Source: Micromonospora sonchi
GTDB lineage: Bacteria > Actinomycetota > Actinomycetes > Mycobacteriales > Micromonosporaceae
Length of the DNA: 64,000 bases
Assembly (NCBI RefSeq): GCF_014646235.1
Contig: NZ_BMNB01000006.1
Location: 1 to 64,000 of the forward strand
Direction: 5' to 3'
In this document: one piece after another, positions 34,496-45,289 of the stretch
Layout: each line of letters begins with the position of its first letter
How positions within the stretch are numbered: position 1 is the first letter of the stretch
The notes under the pieces: generated by a model
Seen by the model: the letters and a program-made list of their open reading frames with translations, nothing else
Databases searched by the model: none
What the model was told of the DNA's origin: nothing
Program-made: the position numbers and the translations under genes

Positions 34496-36990
34496 TGACG
34501 GACGTTGCCAAGTCGACCGAGACGGTCACGCTCACCATCGACGGTGTCGAGGTCACGGCCCCCAAGGGGGCGCTGCTGATCCGCGTCGCCGAGCAGATGG
34601 GCACCGAGATCCCCCGGTTCTGCGACCACCCGCTGCTGGCCCCGGCCGGGGCCTGCCGGCAGTGCCTGGTGGAGGTGGAGGGGCAGCGCAAGCCCGTCGC
34701 CTCCTGCACCCAGACGGTCGCCGAGGGCATGGTGGTCCGTACCCAGCTCACCTCCCCGGTCGCCAAGAAGGCGCAGGAGGGGGTCATGGAGCTGCTGCTG
34801 CTCAACCACCCGCTCGACTGCCCGATGTGCGACAAGGGCGGCGAGTGCCCGCTGCAGAACCAGGCCATGTCGACCGGGCGCACCGACTCCCGGTTCCACG
34901 AGCACAAGCGGGAGTACCCGAAGCCGCTGCCGATCAGCACCCAGGTGCTGCTCGACCGCGAGCGGTGCGTGCTCTGCCAGCGCTGCACCCGGTTCTCCGA
35001 GGAGATCGCGGGCGACAAGTTCATCGACCTGATGAACCGCTCGTCGGCCGAGGAGATCAACATCTACCGGGACGAGGCGTACGGCGCGGAGGGCGACGAG
35101 GGGGACGTCCCGTTCAACTCGTACTTCTCCGGCAACACCGTGCAGATCTGCCCGGTCGGTGCGCTGACCGGCACCCAGTACCGGTTCCGCGCCCGCCCGT
35201 TCGACCTGGTCTCCAGCCCGAGCGTGTGCGAACACTGCTCGGCCGGCTGCGCCCAGCGCACCGACTGGCGGCGGGGCAAGGTGCTGCGCCGGCTGGCCGG
35301 CGACGACCCGCAGGTCAACGAGGAGTGGAACTGCGACAAGGGCCGCTGGGCCTTCCAGTACGCCCGCGCCGCCGACCGGCTCACCACCCCGCTGGTCCGC
35401 GACAAGCACACCGGTGAGCTGCGCGAGGCATCCTGGAGCGAGGCGTTCAGCGTCGCCGCCGAGGGGCTGCGCGCCGCCCGGGACGGCGCCGAGGGCACCG
35501 CGGTGCTCACCGGCGGCCGGCTGACCGTCGAGGACGCGTACGCGTACGCCAAGTTCGCCCGGATCGCCCTGAACACCAACGACATCGACTTCCGGGCCCG
35601 CCCGGTCTCCCGCGAGGAGGCCGACTTCCTGGCCAGCACGGTCGCCGGCCGCACCGACGTCACCTACACCGACGTCGAGAACGCCCCGGCCGTGGTGCTG
35701 GTCGGCCTGGAGCCCGAGGAGGAGTGCCCGATCCTCTTCCTCCGGCTGCGCAAGGCGTACCTGAAGAACCAGCTGAAGGTGTACGCGATCGCGCCGTTCG
35801 CCACCCGCGGCCTGGAGAAGCTCGGCGCCAAGCTGGCCCGGGTGGTGCCGGGCGAGGAGGCCGGCGTGCTCGCCGAGCACGCGACGGTCGCCGAGGCGCT
35901 CAGCACCGAGGGCGCGATCCTGATCGTCGGCGAGCGGCTGGCCACCGTGCCCGGCGGCCTCTCCGCCGCCGCCGAGGTGGCCGCCCGGACCGGCGCGAAG
36001 CTGGCCTGGGTGCCGCGGCGCGCGGGTGACCGTGGTGCCGTCGACGCCGGCTGCCTGCCGAACCTGCTGCCCGGTGGGCGACTGGTCACCGAGCCGGCCG
36101 CCCGCGCCGAGCTGGGCGAGGCGTGGGACATCCCGGCCGGGGTGATCCCGAGCCAGGCCGGCCGGGACACCGACGGCATCCTTGCCGCCGCCGCCGCGGG
36201 CCAGCTCGGTGCCCTGGTGGTGGCCGGGGTCGACCCGGCCGACCTGGCCGACCCGCGCCTGGCCGAGCAGGCCCTGGACGCGGTGCCGTTCCTGGTCAGC
36301 CTGGAGCTGCGGGCCAGCGCCGTGACCCGCCGGGCGGACGTCGTGCTGCCGGTGGCGCCGGTGGTCGAGAAGGCCGGCAGCTTCCTGGACTGGGAAGGCC
36401 GGCTGCGCCCGTTCGACGCGGTGCTGGAAACGGCCGCGATGACCGATGGCCGGGTGCTCGACGCGCTCGCCGCCCAGCTGGACGTGCGGCTGGGCACCGG
36501 GGACGTGCTGAGCGTCCGGCGCGAGCTGGGCGGTCTGCCGGCGACCCGGACGGATCGCCCGAGCGCCCCCACCGTCGAGCCGGGCACCCTCCGGCAGCTC
36601 GGCACCGGCGAGGCGATCCTGGCGACCTGGCACCAGCTGATCGACCTGGGCAGCCTCACCGACGGTGACGAGCACCTGGGCGGCACCGCCCGCCCGCCGG
36701 TGGTCCGGCTGGGCAAGGGCACCGCCGAGGCGCTCGGTCTCGCCGACGGCGACCCGGTGACGGTGGGCACCGACCGAGGGGCACTCACCCTGCCGGCCGC
36801 GATCACCGAGATGCCGGACGGTGTGGTCTGGTTGCCCACCAACTCGCCCGGCTCGACCGTGCGCCGCAGCCTGGGTGCGACCTCCGGTGCGGTGGTGCGG
36901 ATCTCCGTACCCGCCACGACCGCACCGGTCGCTGCCGACGCGGCCGGTCAGCCCGGCCCGCTCCTCAACTCCTCCGGGGGTGTCGCATGA
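34495..36990 (+). CDS. nuoG: NADH-quinone oxidoreductase subunit G
   Basis: 831 residues. Electron-wire subunit. N-terminal 2Fe-2S ferredoxin ([15 protein letters not shown] and SCTQT), a His-Cys3 cluster block ([13 protein letters not shown]), a 4Fe-4S block ([10 protein letters not shown]) and a further set typical of cluster N7 ([15 protein letters not shown]). The remainder is a degenerate molybdopterin-oxidoreductase domain. ATG 34495 begins at MTDVAKST; earlier in-frame codons lie inside nuoF. Confidence 0.97.
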   Translation: MTDVAKSTETVTLTIDGVEVTAPKGALLIRVAEQMGTEIPRFCDHPLLAPAGACRQCLVEVEGQRKPVASCTQTVAEGMVVRTQLTSPVAKKAQEGVMELLLLNHPLDCPMCDKGGECPLQNQAMSTGRTDSRFHEHKREYPKPLPISTQVLLDRERCVLCQRCTRFSEEIAGDKFIDLMNRSSAEEINIYRDEAYGAEGDEGDVPFNSYFSGNTVQICPVGALTGTQYRFRARPFDLVSSPSVCEHCSAGCAQRTDWRRGKVLRRLAGDDPQVNEEWNCDKGRWAFQYARAADRLTTPLVRDKHTGELREASWSEAFSVAAEGLRAARDGAEGTAVLTGGRLTVEDAYAYAKFARIALNTNDIDFRARPVSREEADFLASTVAGRTDVTYTDVENAPAVVLVGLEPEEECPILFLRLRKAYLKNQLKVYAIAPFATRGLEKLGAKLARVVPGEEAGVLAEHATVAEALSTEGAILIVGERLATVPGGLSAAAEVAARTGAKLAWVPRRAGDRGAVDAGCLPNLLPGGRLVTEPAARAELGEAWDIPAGVIPSQAGRDTDGILAAAAAGQLGALVVAGVDPADLADPRLAEQALDAVPFLVSLELRASAVTRRADVVLPVAPVVEKAGSFLDWEGRLRPFDAVLETAAMTDGRVLDALAAQLDVRLGTGDVLSVRRELGGLPATRTDRPSAPTVEPGTLRQLGTGEAILATWHQLIDLGSLTDGDEHLGGTARPPVVRLGKGTAEALGLADGDPVTVGTDRGALTLPAAITEMPDGVVWLPTNSPGSTVRRSLGATSGAVVRISVPATTAPVAADAAGQPGPLLNSSGGVA

Positions 36991-38330
36991 ACCTTGCGCA
37001 GGCGCCATCGTTGACCGACTTCGGCCACGATCCGTGGTGGCTGGTCCTCGGCAAGATTGTCTTCGCCTTCGTCGTCGCCCTGCTCGGCACGCTGCTCGGT
37101 GTCTGGTTCGAGCGACGGGTCGTCGGCTTCATGCAGGTGCGGCCCGGCCCCAACCAGCTCGGTCCGTTCGGTCTGCTGCAGACGCTCGCCGACGGCCTGA
37201 AGATGGCCTTCAAGGAGGACATCCTCCCGAAGGCGGCGGACAAGGTCATCTACTTCTTCGCCCCGGCCATCTCGGTGATCTGTGCGGTCACCGCGTTGTC
37301 GGTGATCCCCTTCGGCCCGATGGTGAGCATCTTCGGTCACCAGACGCCGCTGCAGGTCACCGACGTGCCGGTGGCGGTGCTGGTGGTGCTCGCTCTCTCG
37401 TCGATGGCGGTGTACGGCATCGTGCTCGCCGGCTGGGCCTCCGGTTCGACCTACCCGCTGCTGGGTGGGCTGCGCTCCACGGCTCAGCTGATCTCGTACG
37501 AGGTGGCGCTGGGGCTGTCCATCGTGGCGGTGTTCATGCTCTCGGGCACGATGTCGACCAGCGAGATCGTGGCCGCTCAGAGCAACGGACCCCAGCTGAC
37601 CCTGTTCGGCAGCGAGTTCCAGTTGCCGGGCTGGTATGCGCTGCTGCTCTTCCCGAGCTTCGTCATCTTCTTCATCTCCATCGTCGGCGAGACCAACCGA
37701 CCGCCGTTCGACCTGCCGGAGGCGGAGTCGGAGCTGGTGGCCGGCTTCATGACGGAGTACAGCTCGCTGAAGTTCGCGCTGATCATGCTCAGCGAGTACG
37801 TCGCGATGGTGACCATGTCGGCCTTCACCGTGACGCTCTTCCTGGGCGGCTGGCACGCGCCGTGGCCGCTGAACCTGTGGTCGGGCGCCAACTCCGGCTG
37901 GTGGCCGCTGCTCTGGTTCTTCGGCAAGGTCGTCCTGCTGGTCTTCGTCTTCGTCTGGCTGCGCGGCACGCTGCCCCGGCTGCGGTACGACCAGCTCATG
38001 CGCCTCGGCTGGAAGGTGCTGATCCCGATCAGCCTGGTCTGGGTCGTGGTGCTGGCCTGGCTGCGCACCGTCGACGACTGGGAGACGAAGAGCCGTCTGT
38101 ACGCCATCGGCATCCCGGCCGGCATCCTGCTGCTCGCCGCGATGTTCTGGCCGAGCCGTAAGCCGCAGCCGCAGCCGACCCTCGCCGAGCAGGTCGAGAA
38201 CCGGCCGCCGGGCAGCTTCCCGCTGCCTCCGCTGGATCTCCAGGTACCACCGAGCCCGCGCACCCGGCGCATGGTCGCCGAGCGGGAGCCGGCCAACGTT
38301 CCCGCCGGCCAGGACTCTGAGGAGGTGTGA
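36987..38330 (+). CDS. nuoH: NADH-quinone oxidoreductase subunit H
   Basis: 447 residues. Membrane subunit at the quinone channel with eight helices. Blocks: [37 protein letters not shown] and [20 protein letters not shown]. The C-terminal 60 residues ([20 protein letters not shown]) form a cytoplasmic Pro-rich tail. Overlaps nuoG by four bases and is separated by one base from nuoI. Confidence 0.97.
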   Translation: MNLAQAPSLTDFGHDPWWLVLGKIVFAFVVALLGTLLGVWFERRVVGFMQVRPGPNQLGPFGLLQTLADGLKMAFKEDILPKAADKVIYFFAPAISVICAVTALSVIPFGPMVSIFGHQTPLQVTDVPVAVLVVLALSSMAVYGIVLAGWASGSTYPLLGGLRSTAQLISYEVALGLSIVAVFMLSGTMSTSEIVAAQSNGPQLTLFGSEFQLPGWYALLLFPSFVIFFISIVGETNRPPFDLPEAESELVAGFMTEYSSLKFALIMLSEYVAMVTMSAFTVTLFLGGWHAPWPLNLWSGANSGWWPLLWFFGKVVLLVFVFVWLRGTLPRLRYDQLMRLGWKVLIPISLVWVVVLAWLRTVDDWETKSRLYAIGIPAGILLLAAMFWPSRKPQPQPTLAEQVENRPPGSFPLPPLDLQVPPSPRTRRMVAEREPANVPAGQDSEEV

Positions 38331-38331
38331 C

Positions 38332-38973
38332 GTGGGCGCGATCACCGGAACGTTCAAGGGCTTCGGGGTCACCTTCTCGCACATGTTCAGGAAGGTCGTC
38401 ACCACCGACTACCCGTTCAAGCCGCCGACGCCGGCACCCCGTTACCACGGGCGGCACATCCTCAACCGGTACCCGGACGGGCTGGAGAAGTGCATCGGCT
38501 GCGAGCTGTGCGCCTGGGCGTGCCCGGCGGACGCGATCTACGTCGAGGGTGGCGACAACACCGACGAGCAGCGGTTCTCGCCGGGTGAGCGGTACGCCAG
38601 CGTCTACCAGATCAACTACGCCCGGTGCATCTTCTGCGGGCTCTGCATCGAGGCCTGCCCCACCCGCTCGTTGACCATGAGCAACGAGTACGAGCTGGCC
38701 CGGGACAACCGGCAGGACCTGATCTTCACGAAGGAGCAGTTGCTGGCGCCGCTGCTGCAGGGAATGGAACAGCCGCCGCACCCGATGCGCCTGGGCGACA
38801 GCGAGAAGGACTACTACGTCGACAGTCTGACCAACCCGGGCACCTCGGCCGGGGCCGAGCGCTCGCCGATGGGGCCGGGCCGCTACCAGGTGGACGAGCA
38901 CCCTGGCGTCACCTTCCCCGGTGCCGAGCAGGCCGCCCAGCGGGCCGCGGCGGAAAAGGGAGAGACGGCATGA
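38332..38973 (+). CDS. nuoI: NADH-quinone oxidoreductase subunit I
   Basis: 213 residues. Holds clusters N6a and N6b: [18 protein letters not shown] and [17 protein letters not shown], each a CxxCxxCxxxCP pattern. A C-terminal extension of about 70 residues follows. GTG start; GAGGTG lies just upstream in the end of nuoH. Overlaps nuoJ by four bases. Confidence 0.97.
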   Translation: MGAITGTFKGFGVTFSHMFRKVVTTDYPFKPPTPAPRYHGRHILNRYPDGLEKCIGCELCAWACPADAIYVEGGDNTDEQRFSPGERYASVYQINYARCIFCGLCIEACPTRSLTMSNEYELARDNRQDLIFTKEQLLAPLLQGMEQPPHPMRLGDSEKDYYVDSLTNPGTSAGAERSPMGPGRYQVDEHPGVTFPGAEQAAQRAAAEKGETA

Positions 38974-39740
38974 CCACGTCGACGGTGCTCGCCGCCGCGG
39001 GGGCGGTCTCCGGCGGCGAGGCGGTGACCTTCTGGATCCTCGCCCCGCTCGCGCTGGCCGGCGCGATCGGCATGGTCGCCGCCCGCAACGCCATACACTC
39101 GGCGCTCTGGCTGGTGCTGACCATGCTCAGCCTGGGCGTGTTCTACGTGCTCCAGGCGGGGCCGTTCATCGGCATGGTGCAGATCATCGTCTACACCGGC
39201 GCGATCATGATGCTCTTTCTGTTCGTGCTGATGCTGGTGGGCCGGGACGCCTCGGATTCATTGATCGAGGTGTTGCGCGGCCAGCGCATCGCCGCGATCG
39301 GCCTGGGGATCGGCTTCGCCGCCCTGCTCGGCAGCGGGATCCACCGGGCCACCCAGGGCGCCCCGCCGGCCGGTCTGGAGCAGGCCAACGCGGGCGGGAA
39401 CGTGCAGGGCATCGCCCGGCTGCTCTTCACCGACTACCTTTTCGCGTTCGAACTCACCGCGGCGCTGCTGATCACCGCCACCATCGGCGGCATGATCCTG
39501 GCGCACGTCGAGCGGCGCAAGGAGGACAAGCGCGACCAGGTGGCCACCATGAAGGCCCGCTTCGCGCCCGGCAACTACCCCGGCCCCAAGCCCGGCCCGG
39601 GTGTCTTCGCCACCTCCTCGTCGGTCGCCACCCCGGCCCGGCTGCCAGACGGGCGGCTGAGCGACCTGAGCACGCCGGACATCCTTCCGCTGCGGGAGTT
39701 GACCGCCGAGGAGTCCTCGCTGAAGGGCACGGAAAAGTGA
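38970..39740 (+). CDS. nuoJ: NADH-quinone oxidoreductase subunit J
   Basis: 256 residues. Five transmembrane helices; blocks [41 protein letters not shown]-terminal 75 residues are hydrophilic ([20 protein letters not shown]). ATG 38970 overlaps the nuoI stop, and the nuoJ stop overlaps the nuoK GTG. Confidence 0.95.
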   Translation: MTTSTVLAAAGAVSGGEAVTFWILAPLALAGAIGMVAARNAIHSALWLVLTMLSLGVFYVLQAGPFIGMVQIIVYTGAIMMLFLFVLMLVGRDASDSLIEVLRGQRIAAIGLGIGFAALLGSGIHRATQGAPPAGLEQANAGGNVQGIARLLFTDYLFAFELTAALLITATIGGMILAHVERRKEDKRDQVATMKARFAPGNYPGPKPGPGVFATSSSVATPARLPDGRLSDLSTPDILPLRELTAEESSLKGTEK

Positions 39741-40054
39741 GCGACTTCTTCTCGGTCGAGCCGAACTACTACCTGGTCCTCGCCGTGGTGCTGTTCACCA
39801 TCGGCGCCGCCGGGGTGCTCGTGCGGCGCAACGCGATCGTGCTGTTCATGTGCGTCGAGCTGATGCTCAACGCGGCCAACCTGGCGCTGGTCACGTTCAG
39901 CCGGATGAACGGTGACCTCAACGGCCAGATCATGGCGTTCTTCGTGATGGTGGTGGCGGCGGCCGAGGTCGTGGTCGGGCTGGCCATCATCATGGCGATC
40001 TTCCGCTCCCGGCGCTCCGCCAGCGTCGACGACGCCAACCTGTTGAAGTATTAG
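39737..40054 (+). CDS. nuoK: NADH-quinone oxidoreductase subunit K
   Basis: 105 residues. Three helices with proton-channel glutamates in [15 protein letters not shown] and [16 protein letters not shown] start at 39737 ([19 protein letters not shown]); normal length. 12 bases before nuoL. Confidence 0.96.
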   Translation: MSDFFSVEPNYYLVLAVVLFTIGAAGVLVRRNAIVLFMCVELMLNAANLALVTFSRMNGDLNGQIMAFFVMVVAAAEVVVGLAIIMAIFRSRRSASVDDANLLKY

Positions 40055-40066
40055 AGGGGCCCACCG

Positions 40067-42025
40067 GTGGACGAAATCTTGACGTACGCCCAGGCTGCTC
40101 CGGCCGAGACGGTCTCGTACGCGACGGCCGACGGCCTGCTGAGCAGCGTCTGGCTGCTGGTGGCGATCCCGCTGGTCAGCGCGGTGGTGCTGCTGCTGCT
40201 CGGTCGGCGGGCCGACCGTTGGGGGCACTGGCTCGGCGTGGCGGCGGTGGGTGCCGCGTTCCTGCTCGGCCTGGCCTCCTTCCTCGGCCTGCGTGGCCTG
40301 GAGAACAAGTCGGTCCAGCTGAGCCTCTGGGACTTCATCGTGGTCGGCGGCCTGCACGTCGACTTCGGCCTGCTGTTCGACCCGCTGGCCGGGGTCTTCG
40401 TTCTGCTGATCACCGGCGTGGGCTTCCTGATCCACCTGTACGCGGTCGAGTACATGGCCACCGACACGGGCCGGCGGCGGTTCTTCGCGTACTTCAACCT
40501 GTTCATCGCGGCCATGCTGTTGCTGGTTCTCGGCAACAACTACGTGATGCTGTACTTCGGCTGGGAGGGCGTCGGTCTGGCGTCGTACCTGCTGATTTCC
40601 TTCTGGTACACCAGGCCGGCCGCGGCCACCGCCGGCAAGAAGGCGTTCCTGATGAACCGGGTCGGCGACGCCGGCCTGGCGATCGCCATCTTCATCATGT
40701 TCGCCACCCTGGGCACCACCCAGTACGACGAGGTGTTCAACAACGTCGGCGCGCTGGCCGGCGGCACCGTGCTGGTGCTCGGCCTGCTGCTGCTGCTCGG
40801 CGCGGCCGGCAAGTCCGGTCAGTTCCCGCTGCAGGCGTGGCTGCCGGACGCGATGGAGGGCCCGACCCCGGTGTCGGCGCTGATCCACGCCGCGACGATG
40901 GTCACCGCCGGCGTCTACCTGATCGCCCGCTCCAACCCGGTCTTCTCGGCCAACAGCACGCTGCAACTGGTGGTGGTCAGCGTCGGCGCGCTGACCCTGC
41001 TGCTCGGCGCGATCATCGGCTGCGCCAAGGACGACATCAAGCGGGTGCTGGCCTGGTCGACGGTGAGCCAGATCGGCTACATGTTCCTCGGCGTCGGCCT
41101 GGGCGGTGCGGCGTACGGGCTGGCCATCGTGCACCTGCTGGCGCACGGCTTCTTCAAGGCCAACATGTTCCTCGGCGCCGGCTCGGTGATGCACGGCATG
41201 TCCGACCAGGTGGACATCCGCCGCTTCGGCGGCCTGTCGAAGTACATGAAGATCACCTGGCTGACCTTCGGCGCCGGCTGGCTGGCCATCATCGGCATGA
41301 TCCCGTTCTCCGGCTACTGGTCCAAGGAACCGATCATCGCCGCCGCCTTCCAGCGGGAGGACTGGACCGCCTGGCTGTTCGGCGGCGCGGCGGTGCTCGG
41401 TGCCGCGCTGACCGCGTTCTACATGACCCGACTGTTCGTGCTCACCTTCCACGGGCCGAAGCGCTGGACCACGGACATCGAGCACCCGCACGAGTCCCCG
41501 CCGCTGATGACCGTCCCGCTGATCCTGCTCGGCCTCGGCTCGCTGGGCGCCGGCTGGCTGCTGGCCACCTCGGTTCCCGACTGGCTGACCGCCACCGGTG
41601 GCCTCGCGGCCACCGAGGCGCACCCCGAGTCGGTGCTGCCGCACGGGGTGATCGTCGGATTGTCGCTGGGGGTCACGGTGCTCGGTGTGGCGCTCGGCTG
41701 GTTCCTGTTCCGCAACGGCACGGCGACCGCGCCGCAGCCGGCCGGGGTGCTGGTCACCGCCGCCCGCAAGAACCTCTACACCGACACGGTCAACGAGGCG
41801 GTCTTCGAGAAGCCGGGCATCTTCCTCACCCGGGCGCTGGTCTACCTGGACAACCGGGGCATCGACGGGCTGGTCAACGGGCTCGCCGCCGGGGTCGGCG
41901 GTGGCTCGGGTCGGCTCCGGCGGTTGCAGACCGGTTTCGTCCGGTCGTACGCCACCTCGATCCTGACCGGCGCGCTGCTGGTGATGGCCGCGTTCCTGGC
42001 CGTACAGGCGGGGTGGTTGACGTGA
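40067..42025 (+). CDS. nuoL: NADH-quinone oxidoreductase subunit L
   Basis: 652 residues. Distal antiporter-like proton pump with a lateral helix. Blocks: NYVMLYFGWEGVGLASYLLI (TM5 Glu), GAAGKSGQFPLQAWLPDAME (TM7 Lys), HAATMVTAGVYLIAR and CAKDDIKRVLAWSTVSQIGY. GTG start preceded by GAGGGG. Its stop overlaps the GTG of a 27-codon ORF. Confidence 0.97.
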   Translation: MDEILTYAQAAPAETVSYATADGLLSSVWLLVAIPLVSAVVLLLLGRRADRWGHWLGVAAVGAAFLLGLASFLGLRGLENKSVQLSLWDFIVVGGLHVDFGLLFDPLAGVFVLLITGVGFLIHLYAVEYMATDTGRRRFFAYFNLFIAAMLLLVLGNNYVMLYFGWEGVGLASYLLISFWYTRPAAATAGKKAFLMNRVGDAGLAIAIFIMFATLGTTQYDEVFNNVGALAGGTVLVLGLLLLLGAAGKSGQFPLQAWLPDAMEGPTPVSALIHAATMVTAGVYLIARSNPVFSANSTLQLVVVSVGALTLLLGAIIGCAKDDIKRVLAWSTVSQIGYMFLGVGLGGAAYGLAIVHLLAHGFFKANMFLGAGSVMHGMSDQVDIRRFGGLSKYMKITWLTFGAGWLAIIGMIPFSGYWSKEPIIAAAFQREDWTAWLFGGAAVLGAALTAFYMTRLFVLTFHGPKRWTTDIEHPHESPPLMTVPLILLGLGSLGAGWLLATSVPDWLTATGGLAATEAHPESVLPHGVIVGLSLGVTVLGVALGWFLFRNGTATAPQPAGVLVTAARKNLYTDTVNEAVFEKPGIFLTRALVYLDNRGIDGLVNGLAAGVGGGSGRLRRLQTGFVRSYATSILTGALLVMAAFLAVQAGWLT

Positions 42026-42105
42026 TCGACCTCAGGAGGCTGTCGGCCTCTCAGGCGGCCGTTCTCGACGGACCGCGCTTCGACGACGGAGGTAAGGCCG
42101 CATAA
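42022..42105 (+). CDS. 27-residue ORF bridging nuoL and nuoM
   Basis: GTG at 42022 overlaps the nuoL stop (GTGA) and TAA ends at 42105, overlapping the nuoM ATG (TAATG). The product would be 27 residues: VIDLRRLSASQAAVLDGPRF, then DDGGKAA. It has no membrane segment. It may serve only to couple translation of nuoM to nuoL, or be a real micropeptide. Confidence 0.4.
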   Translation: MIDLRRLSASQAAVLDGPRFDDGGKAA

Positions 42106-43637
42106 TGTCCGACTTCCCGTTCCTCTCGGTGCTCACCGCGGCGCCGCTGGTCGGCGCAGTGGTGGTCGCCCTCATGCCGCGCAGCCGGCCGACCCTGGCC
42201 AAGCAGGTCGCGCTCGGCTGGTCGCTGCTGGTGCTGGCGCTGTCGGTGGTCATGTGGGTGACCTGGCAGGTTGACGGCAAGCGCTTCCAGTTCCGCGAGT
42301 CGTACCCGTGGATTCCGAACTGGGGCGTCAACTTCACCTTCGCCGCCGATGGCATCGCGCTGGTCATGCTGATGCTGATCGCGGTGCTGGTGCCGCTGGT
42401 GATCCTGGCCTCCTGGCACGACGCCGAGTCCTCGAAGCGCTCGGTGCCGGCCTACTTCGCACTGCTGCTCGTCCTCGAATGCACGATGCTCGGCGTCTTC
42501 GCCGCCGCCGACGTCTTCCTGTTCTACGTGTTCTTCGAGGTCATGCTGGTGCCGATGTACTTCCTCATCGGCAGCTACGGCGGCCACCAGCGGCAGTACG
42601 CGGCGGTCAAGTTCTTCCTCTACTCCCTGGTCGGCGGCCTGTTCATGCTGGCCGCGGTGATCGGCCTCTGGGTGGTCGGTGGCAAGACCTTCGACTGGGT
42701 GGCGCTGTCGGAAGTGGACATCTCCACCGGTGCGGAGCGCTGGCTCTTCCTCGGGTTCTTCATCGCCTTCGCGATCAAGGCGCCGTTCTTCCCGTTCCAC
42801 ACCTGGCTGCCGGACGCCGGTGGCGCGGCGCCGGCGGGTGCCGCCGCGCTGCTGGTCGGCGTGCTGGACAAGGTCGGCACCTTCGGCATCATCCGCTACT
42901 GCCTGCCGCTCTTCCCGGACGCGGCCCAGTGGTTCGCGCCCTGGGCGCTGGCGTTGGCGCTGGTCGGCATCATCTACGCCGCGCTGCTGGCGGTCGGCCA
43001 GAACGACCTGAAGCGACTGGTGTCGTACACGTCGATCGCCCACTTCGGCTTCATCGGCGTGGGCATCTTCGCCTTCACCACCCAGGCCGGCACCGGCGCG
43101 GTGCTCTACATGCTCAACCACGGGCTCGCCACCGGCCTGCTCTTCCTGGTGGTGGGCATGCTGATCGCGCGCCGCGGATCGGCGCTGGTCAGCGACTTCG
43201 GTGGTGCCGGCAAGCTGGTCCCGCTGCTGGCCGGGGTGCTTCTCTTCGCCGGTCTCGCCTCGCTGGCGCTGCCCGGTACCGCGCCGTTCGTCTCCGAGTT
43301 CCTGGTGCTGATCGGCACGTTCACGGTGAACAAGCCGGTCGCCGTGATCGCCACGCTGGGCATCATCCTGGCTGCGGCGTACGTGCTGTGGATGGTGCAG
43401 CGCACCACCCAGGGAACGCTGAACCCGGCACTGACCGAGATCGACGGCATGAAGCGGGACCTCAACCTGCGCGAGAAGGTCGTGGTCGCCCCGCTGATCG
43501 CGCTGATCGTGCTGCTCGGCTTCTACCCGAAGCCGGTGACGGACGTGATCAACCCTGCCGTCCAGGCGACCATGGAGGACGTCGGCCGCACTGACCCGGC
43601 CCCGTCGGTAGACACCGTCCAGGAGGCGAGCCGATGA
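42105..43637 (+). CDS. nuoM: NADH-quinone oxidoreductase subunit M
   Basis: 510 residues. Antiporter-like pump subunit; blocks VFFEVMLVPMYFLIGSYGG (TM5 Glu), AIKAPFFPFHTWLPDA (TM7 Lys), GQNDLKRLVSYTSIAHFGFI. GGAGG lies about nine bases before the ATG. Overlaps nuoN by four bases. Confidence 0.97.
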   Translation: MSDFPFLSVLTAAPLVGAVVVALMPRSRPTLAKQVALGWSLLVLALSVVMWVTWQVDGKRFQFRESYPWIPNWGVNFTFAADGIALVMLMLIAVLVPLVILASWHDAESSKRSVPAYFALLLVLECTMLGVFAAADVFLFYVFFEVMLVPMYFLIGSYGGHQRQYAAVKFFLYSLVGGLFMLAAVIGLWVVGGKTFDWVALSEVDISTGAERWLFLGFFIAFAIKAPFFPFHTWLPDAGGAAPAGAAALLVGVLDKVGTFGIIRYCLPLFPDAAQWFAPWALALALVGIIYAALLAVGQNDLKRLVSYTSIAHFGFIGVGIFAFTTQAGTGAVLYMLNHGLATGLLFLVVGMLIARRGSALVSDFGGAGKLVPLLAGVLLFAGLASLALPGTAPFVSEFLVLIGTFTVNKPVAVIATLGIILAAAYVLWMVQRTTQGTLNPALTEIDGMKRDLNLREKVVVAPLIALIVLLGFYPKPVTDVINPAVQATMEDVGRTDPAPSVDTVQEASR

Positions 43638-45184
43638 CCGAGTTCGAACTGCCGCCGATCGACTATGCGGCAATCGCACCCATTTTGATCATTATGGGCG
43701 CGGCGGTGCTCGGAGTGCTGGTCGAGGCGTTCGTGCCCCGGCGGCTGCGGCACCCGGTCCAGCTGCCGCTGGCGCTGCTGGCGGTGCTCGCCGCGCTGAC
43801 CATGGTGGTGGTCAACGCCGACAAGCGGGTGATCACCTTTGGTGTGATCGCCATCGACGGCCCGACGCTGTTCCTGCAGGGCGCGATCCTGGCGCTGTCG
43901 GCGGTGGCGCTGCTGCTGGTCGGTGAGCGGGCGATCGAGCGCGGCGGGGCGTTCGTCGCCCAGGCCGCCATCACCGCGGACTCGCCCGACGACCGGCGGC
44001 AGGCCGAGCGGGCCGGCGGCGCCGGTGAGGTCTACCCGCTGGTCACCTTCGCCGTCGGCGGCATGCTGATTTTCGTGTCGGCGAACGACCTGCTGACCAT
44101 GTTCATCGCCCTCGAGGTCTTCTCGCTGCCGCTCTACCTGCTCTGCGCGCTGGCCCGTCGCCGGCGGCTGCTGAGCCAGGAGGCGGCGATGAAGTACTTC
44201 CTGCTCGGCGCGTACGCCTCGGCCTTCTTCCTGTTCGGGCTGGCGCTGCTCTACGGCTTCACCGCCGGCATGGGCGACCGCCAGGCCGGGGTCGACTTCG
44301 CCACCATCCACGCGGCGGTGGCCGACTCGACGCAGAGCCCGGTGCTGCTCTTCGCTGGCATGGCGCTGGTCGCGATCGGCCTGCTGTTCAAGGCGGCTGC
44401 CGCGCCGTTCCACGTCTGGGTGCCGGACGTCTACCAGGGTGCGCCGACCCCGATCACCGGCTTCATGGCGGCCTGCACCAAGGTCGCCGCCTTCGGTGCG
44501 CTGCTGCGGGTGTTCCACGTCGCCTTCGAGGGGGCCCGCTGGGACTTCACCCCGGTGCTCGGTGCGGTGGCGGTGCTCACCATGGTGGTGGGCGCGGTGC
44601 TCGCGGTCACCCAGACCGACATCAAGCGGCTGCTGGCGTACTCCTCCATCGCCAACGCCGGGTACCTGCTGGTCGGTGTGCTGGCGCCGGGCCCGGAGGG
44701 GCTCTCCGGCACCATGTTCTACCTGGTCGCGTACGGCTTCACGGTGCTGGCCGCGTTCGCGGTGGTTACCCTGGTGCGCGACGCCGACGGGGAGGCCACC
44801 CACCTGTCCCGCTGGGCCGGGCTCGGTCGGCGCTCGCCGCTCTACGCCTCGGTCTTCACCTTCATCCTGCTCGCCTTCGCGGGCATCCCGCTGACCAGCG
44901 GCTTCATCAGCAAGTTCGCGGTGTTCGCGCCTGCTCTGGACGGTGGGCACGCCTGGCTGGTGATCGCCGGTGTGCTGACCAGCATGGTGCTGGCCTTCCC
45001 CTACCTGCGGGTCGTGGTGATGATGTGGCTCTCGGAGCCGGGCGAGGCGACCCCGACCGTGACCGTGCCCGGCGGGCTGACCTCGGCGGCACTGGTGATC
45101 GGGGTGATCGCCACCCTGGTGCTCGGCGTCGTGCCGGGGCCGCTGCTCGACCTGGCGACCGGAGCCGCGGACTTCGTCCGGTAG
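43634..45184 (+). CDS. nuoN: NADH-quinone oxidoreductase subunit N
   Basis: 516 residues. Antiporter-like pump subunit closing the operon. Blocks: MFIALEVFSLPLYLLCAL, LLFKAAAAPFHVWVPDVYQG, TQTDIKRLLAYSSIANAGYL, GFISKFAVF. Residues 100-130 (ITADSPDDRRQAERAGGAG) form a hydrophilic loop longer than in E. coli NuoN. A 12-bp hairpin begins 21 bases after the stop, ending a 16-kb, 14-gene transcript. Confidence 0.96.
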   Translation: MTEFELPPIDYAAIAPILIIMGAAVLGVLVEAFVPRRLRHPVQLPLALLAVLAALTMVVVNADKRVITFGVIAIDGPTLFLQGAILALSAVALLLVGERAIERGGAFVAQAAITADSPDDRRQAERAGGAGEVYPLVTFAVGGMLIFVSANDLLTMFIALEVFSLPLYLLCALARRRRLLSQEAAMKYFLLGAYASAFFLFGLALLYGFTAGMGDRQAGVDFATIHAAVADSTQSPVLLFAGMALVAIGLLFKAAAAPFHVWVPDVYQGAPTPITGFMAACTKVAAFGALLRVFHVAFEGARWDFTPVLGAVAVLTMVVGAVLAVTQTDIKRLLAYSSIANAGYLLVGVLAPGPEGLSGTMFYLVAYGFTVLAAFAVVTLVRDADGEATHLSRWAGLGRRSPLYASVFTFILLAFAGIPLTSGFISKFAVFAPALDGGHAWLVIAGVLTSMVLAFPYLRVVVMMWLSEPGEATPTVTVPGGLTSAALVIGVIATLVLGVVPGPLLDLATGAADFVR

Positions 45185-45204
45185 CTGCGAAAACCGATCC
45201 CCGG

Positions 45205-45237
45205 GAGGGCCGGCCCCACACCTGTGGGCCGGCCCTC
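45205..45237 (+). terminator. Terminator of the nuo operon
   Basis: GAGGGCCGGCCC (45205-45216) and GGGCCGGCCCTC (45226-45237) form a perfect 12-bp stem with a nine-base loop, right after nuoN. Confidence 0.75.
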
Positions 45238-45289
45238 GCCGCGCCTCCCCGGTCCGGTGCAGGTAGAGCCCGTGTGGCATGGTGGAGAC

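Noticed and set aside
34435..37008. 857-codon minus-strand frame antisense to nuoG, and similar long frames antisense to nuoL, nuoN and the M14 gene
   Set aside because: High GC leaves antisense frames open. Products are His/Arg/Gly-rich with no domains, while the plus-strand frames carry clear complex I motifs.
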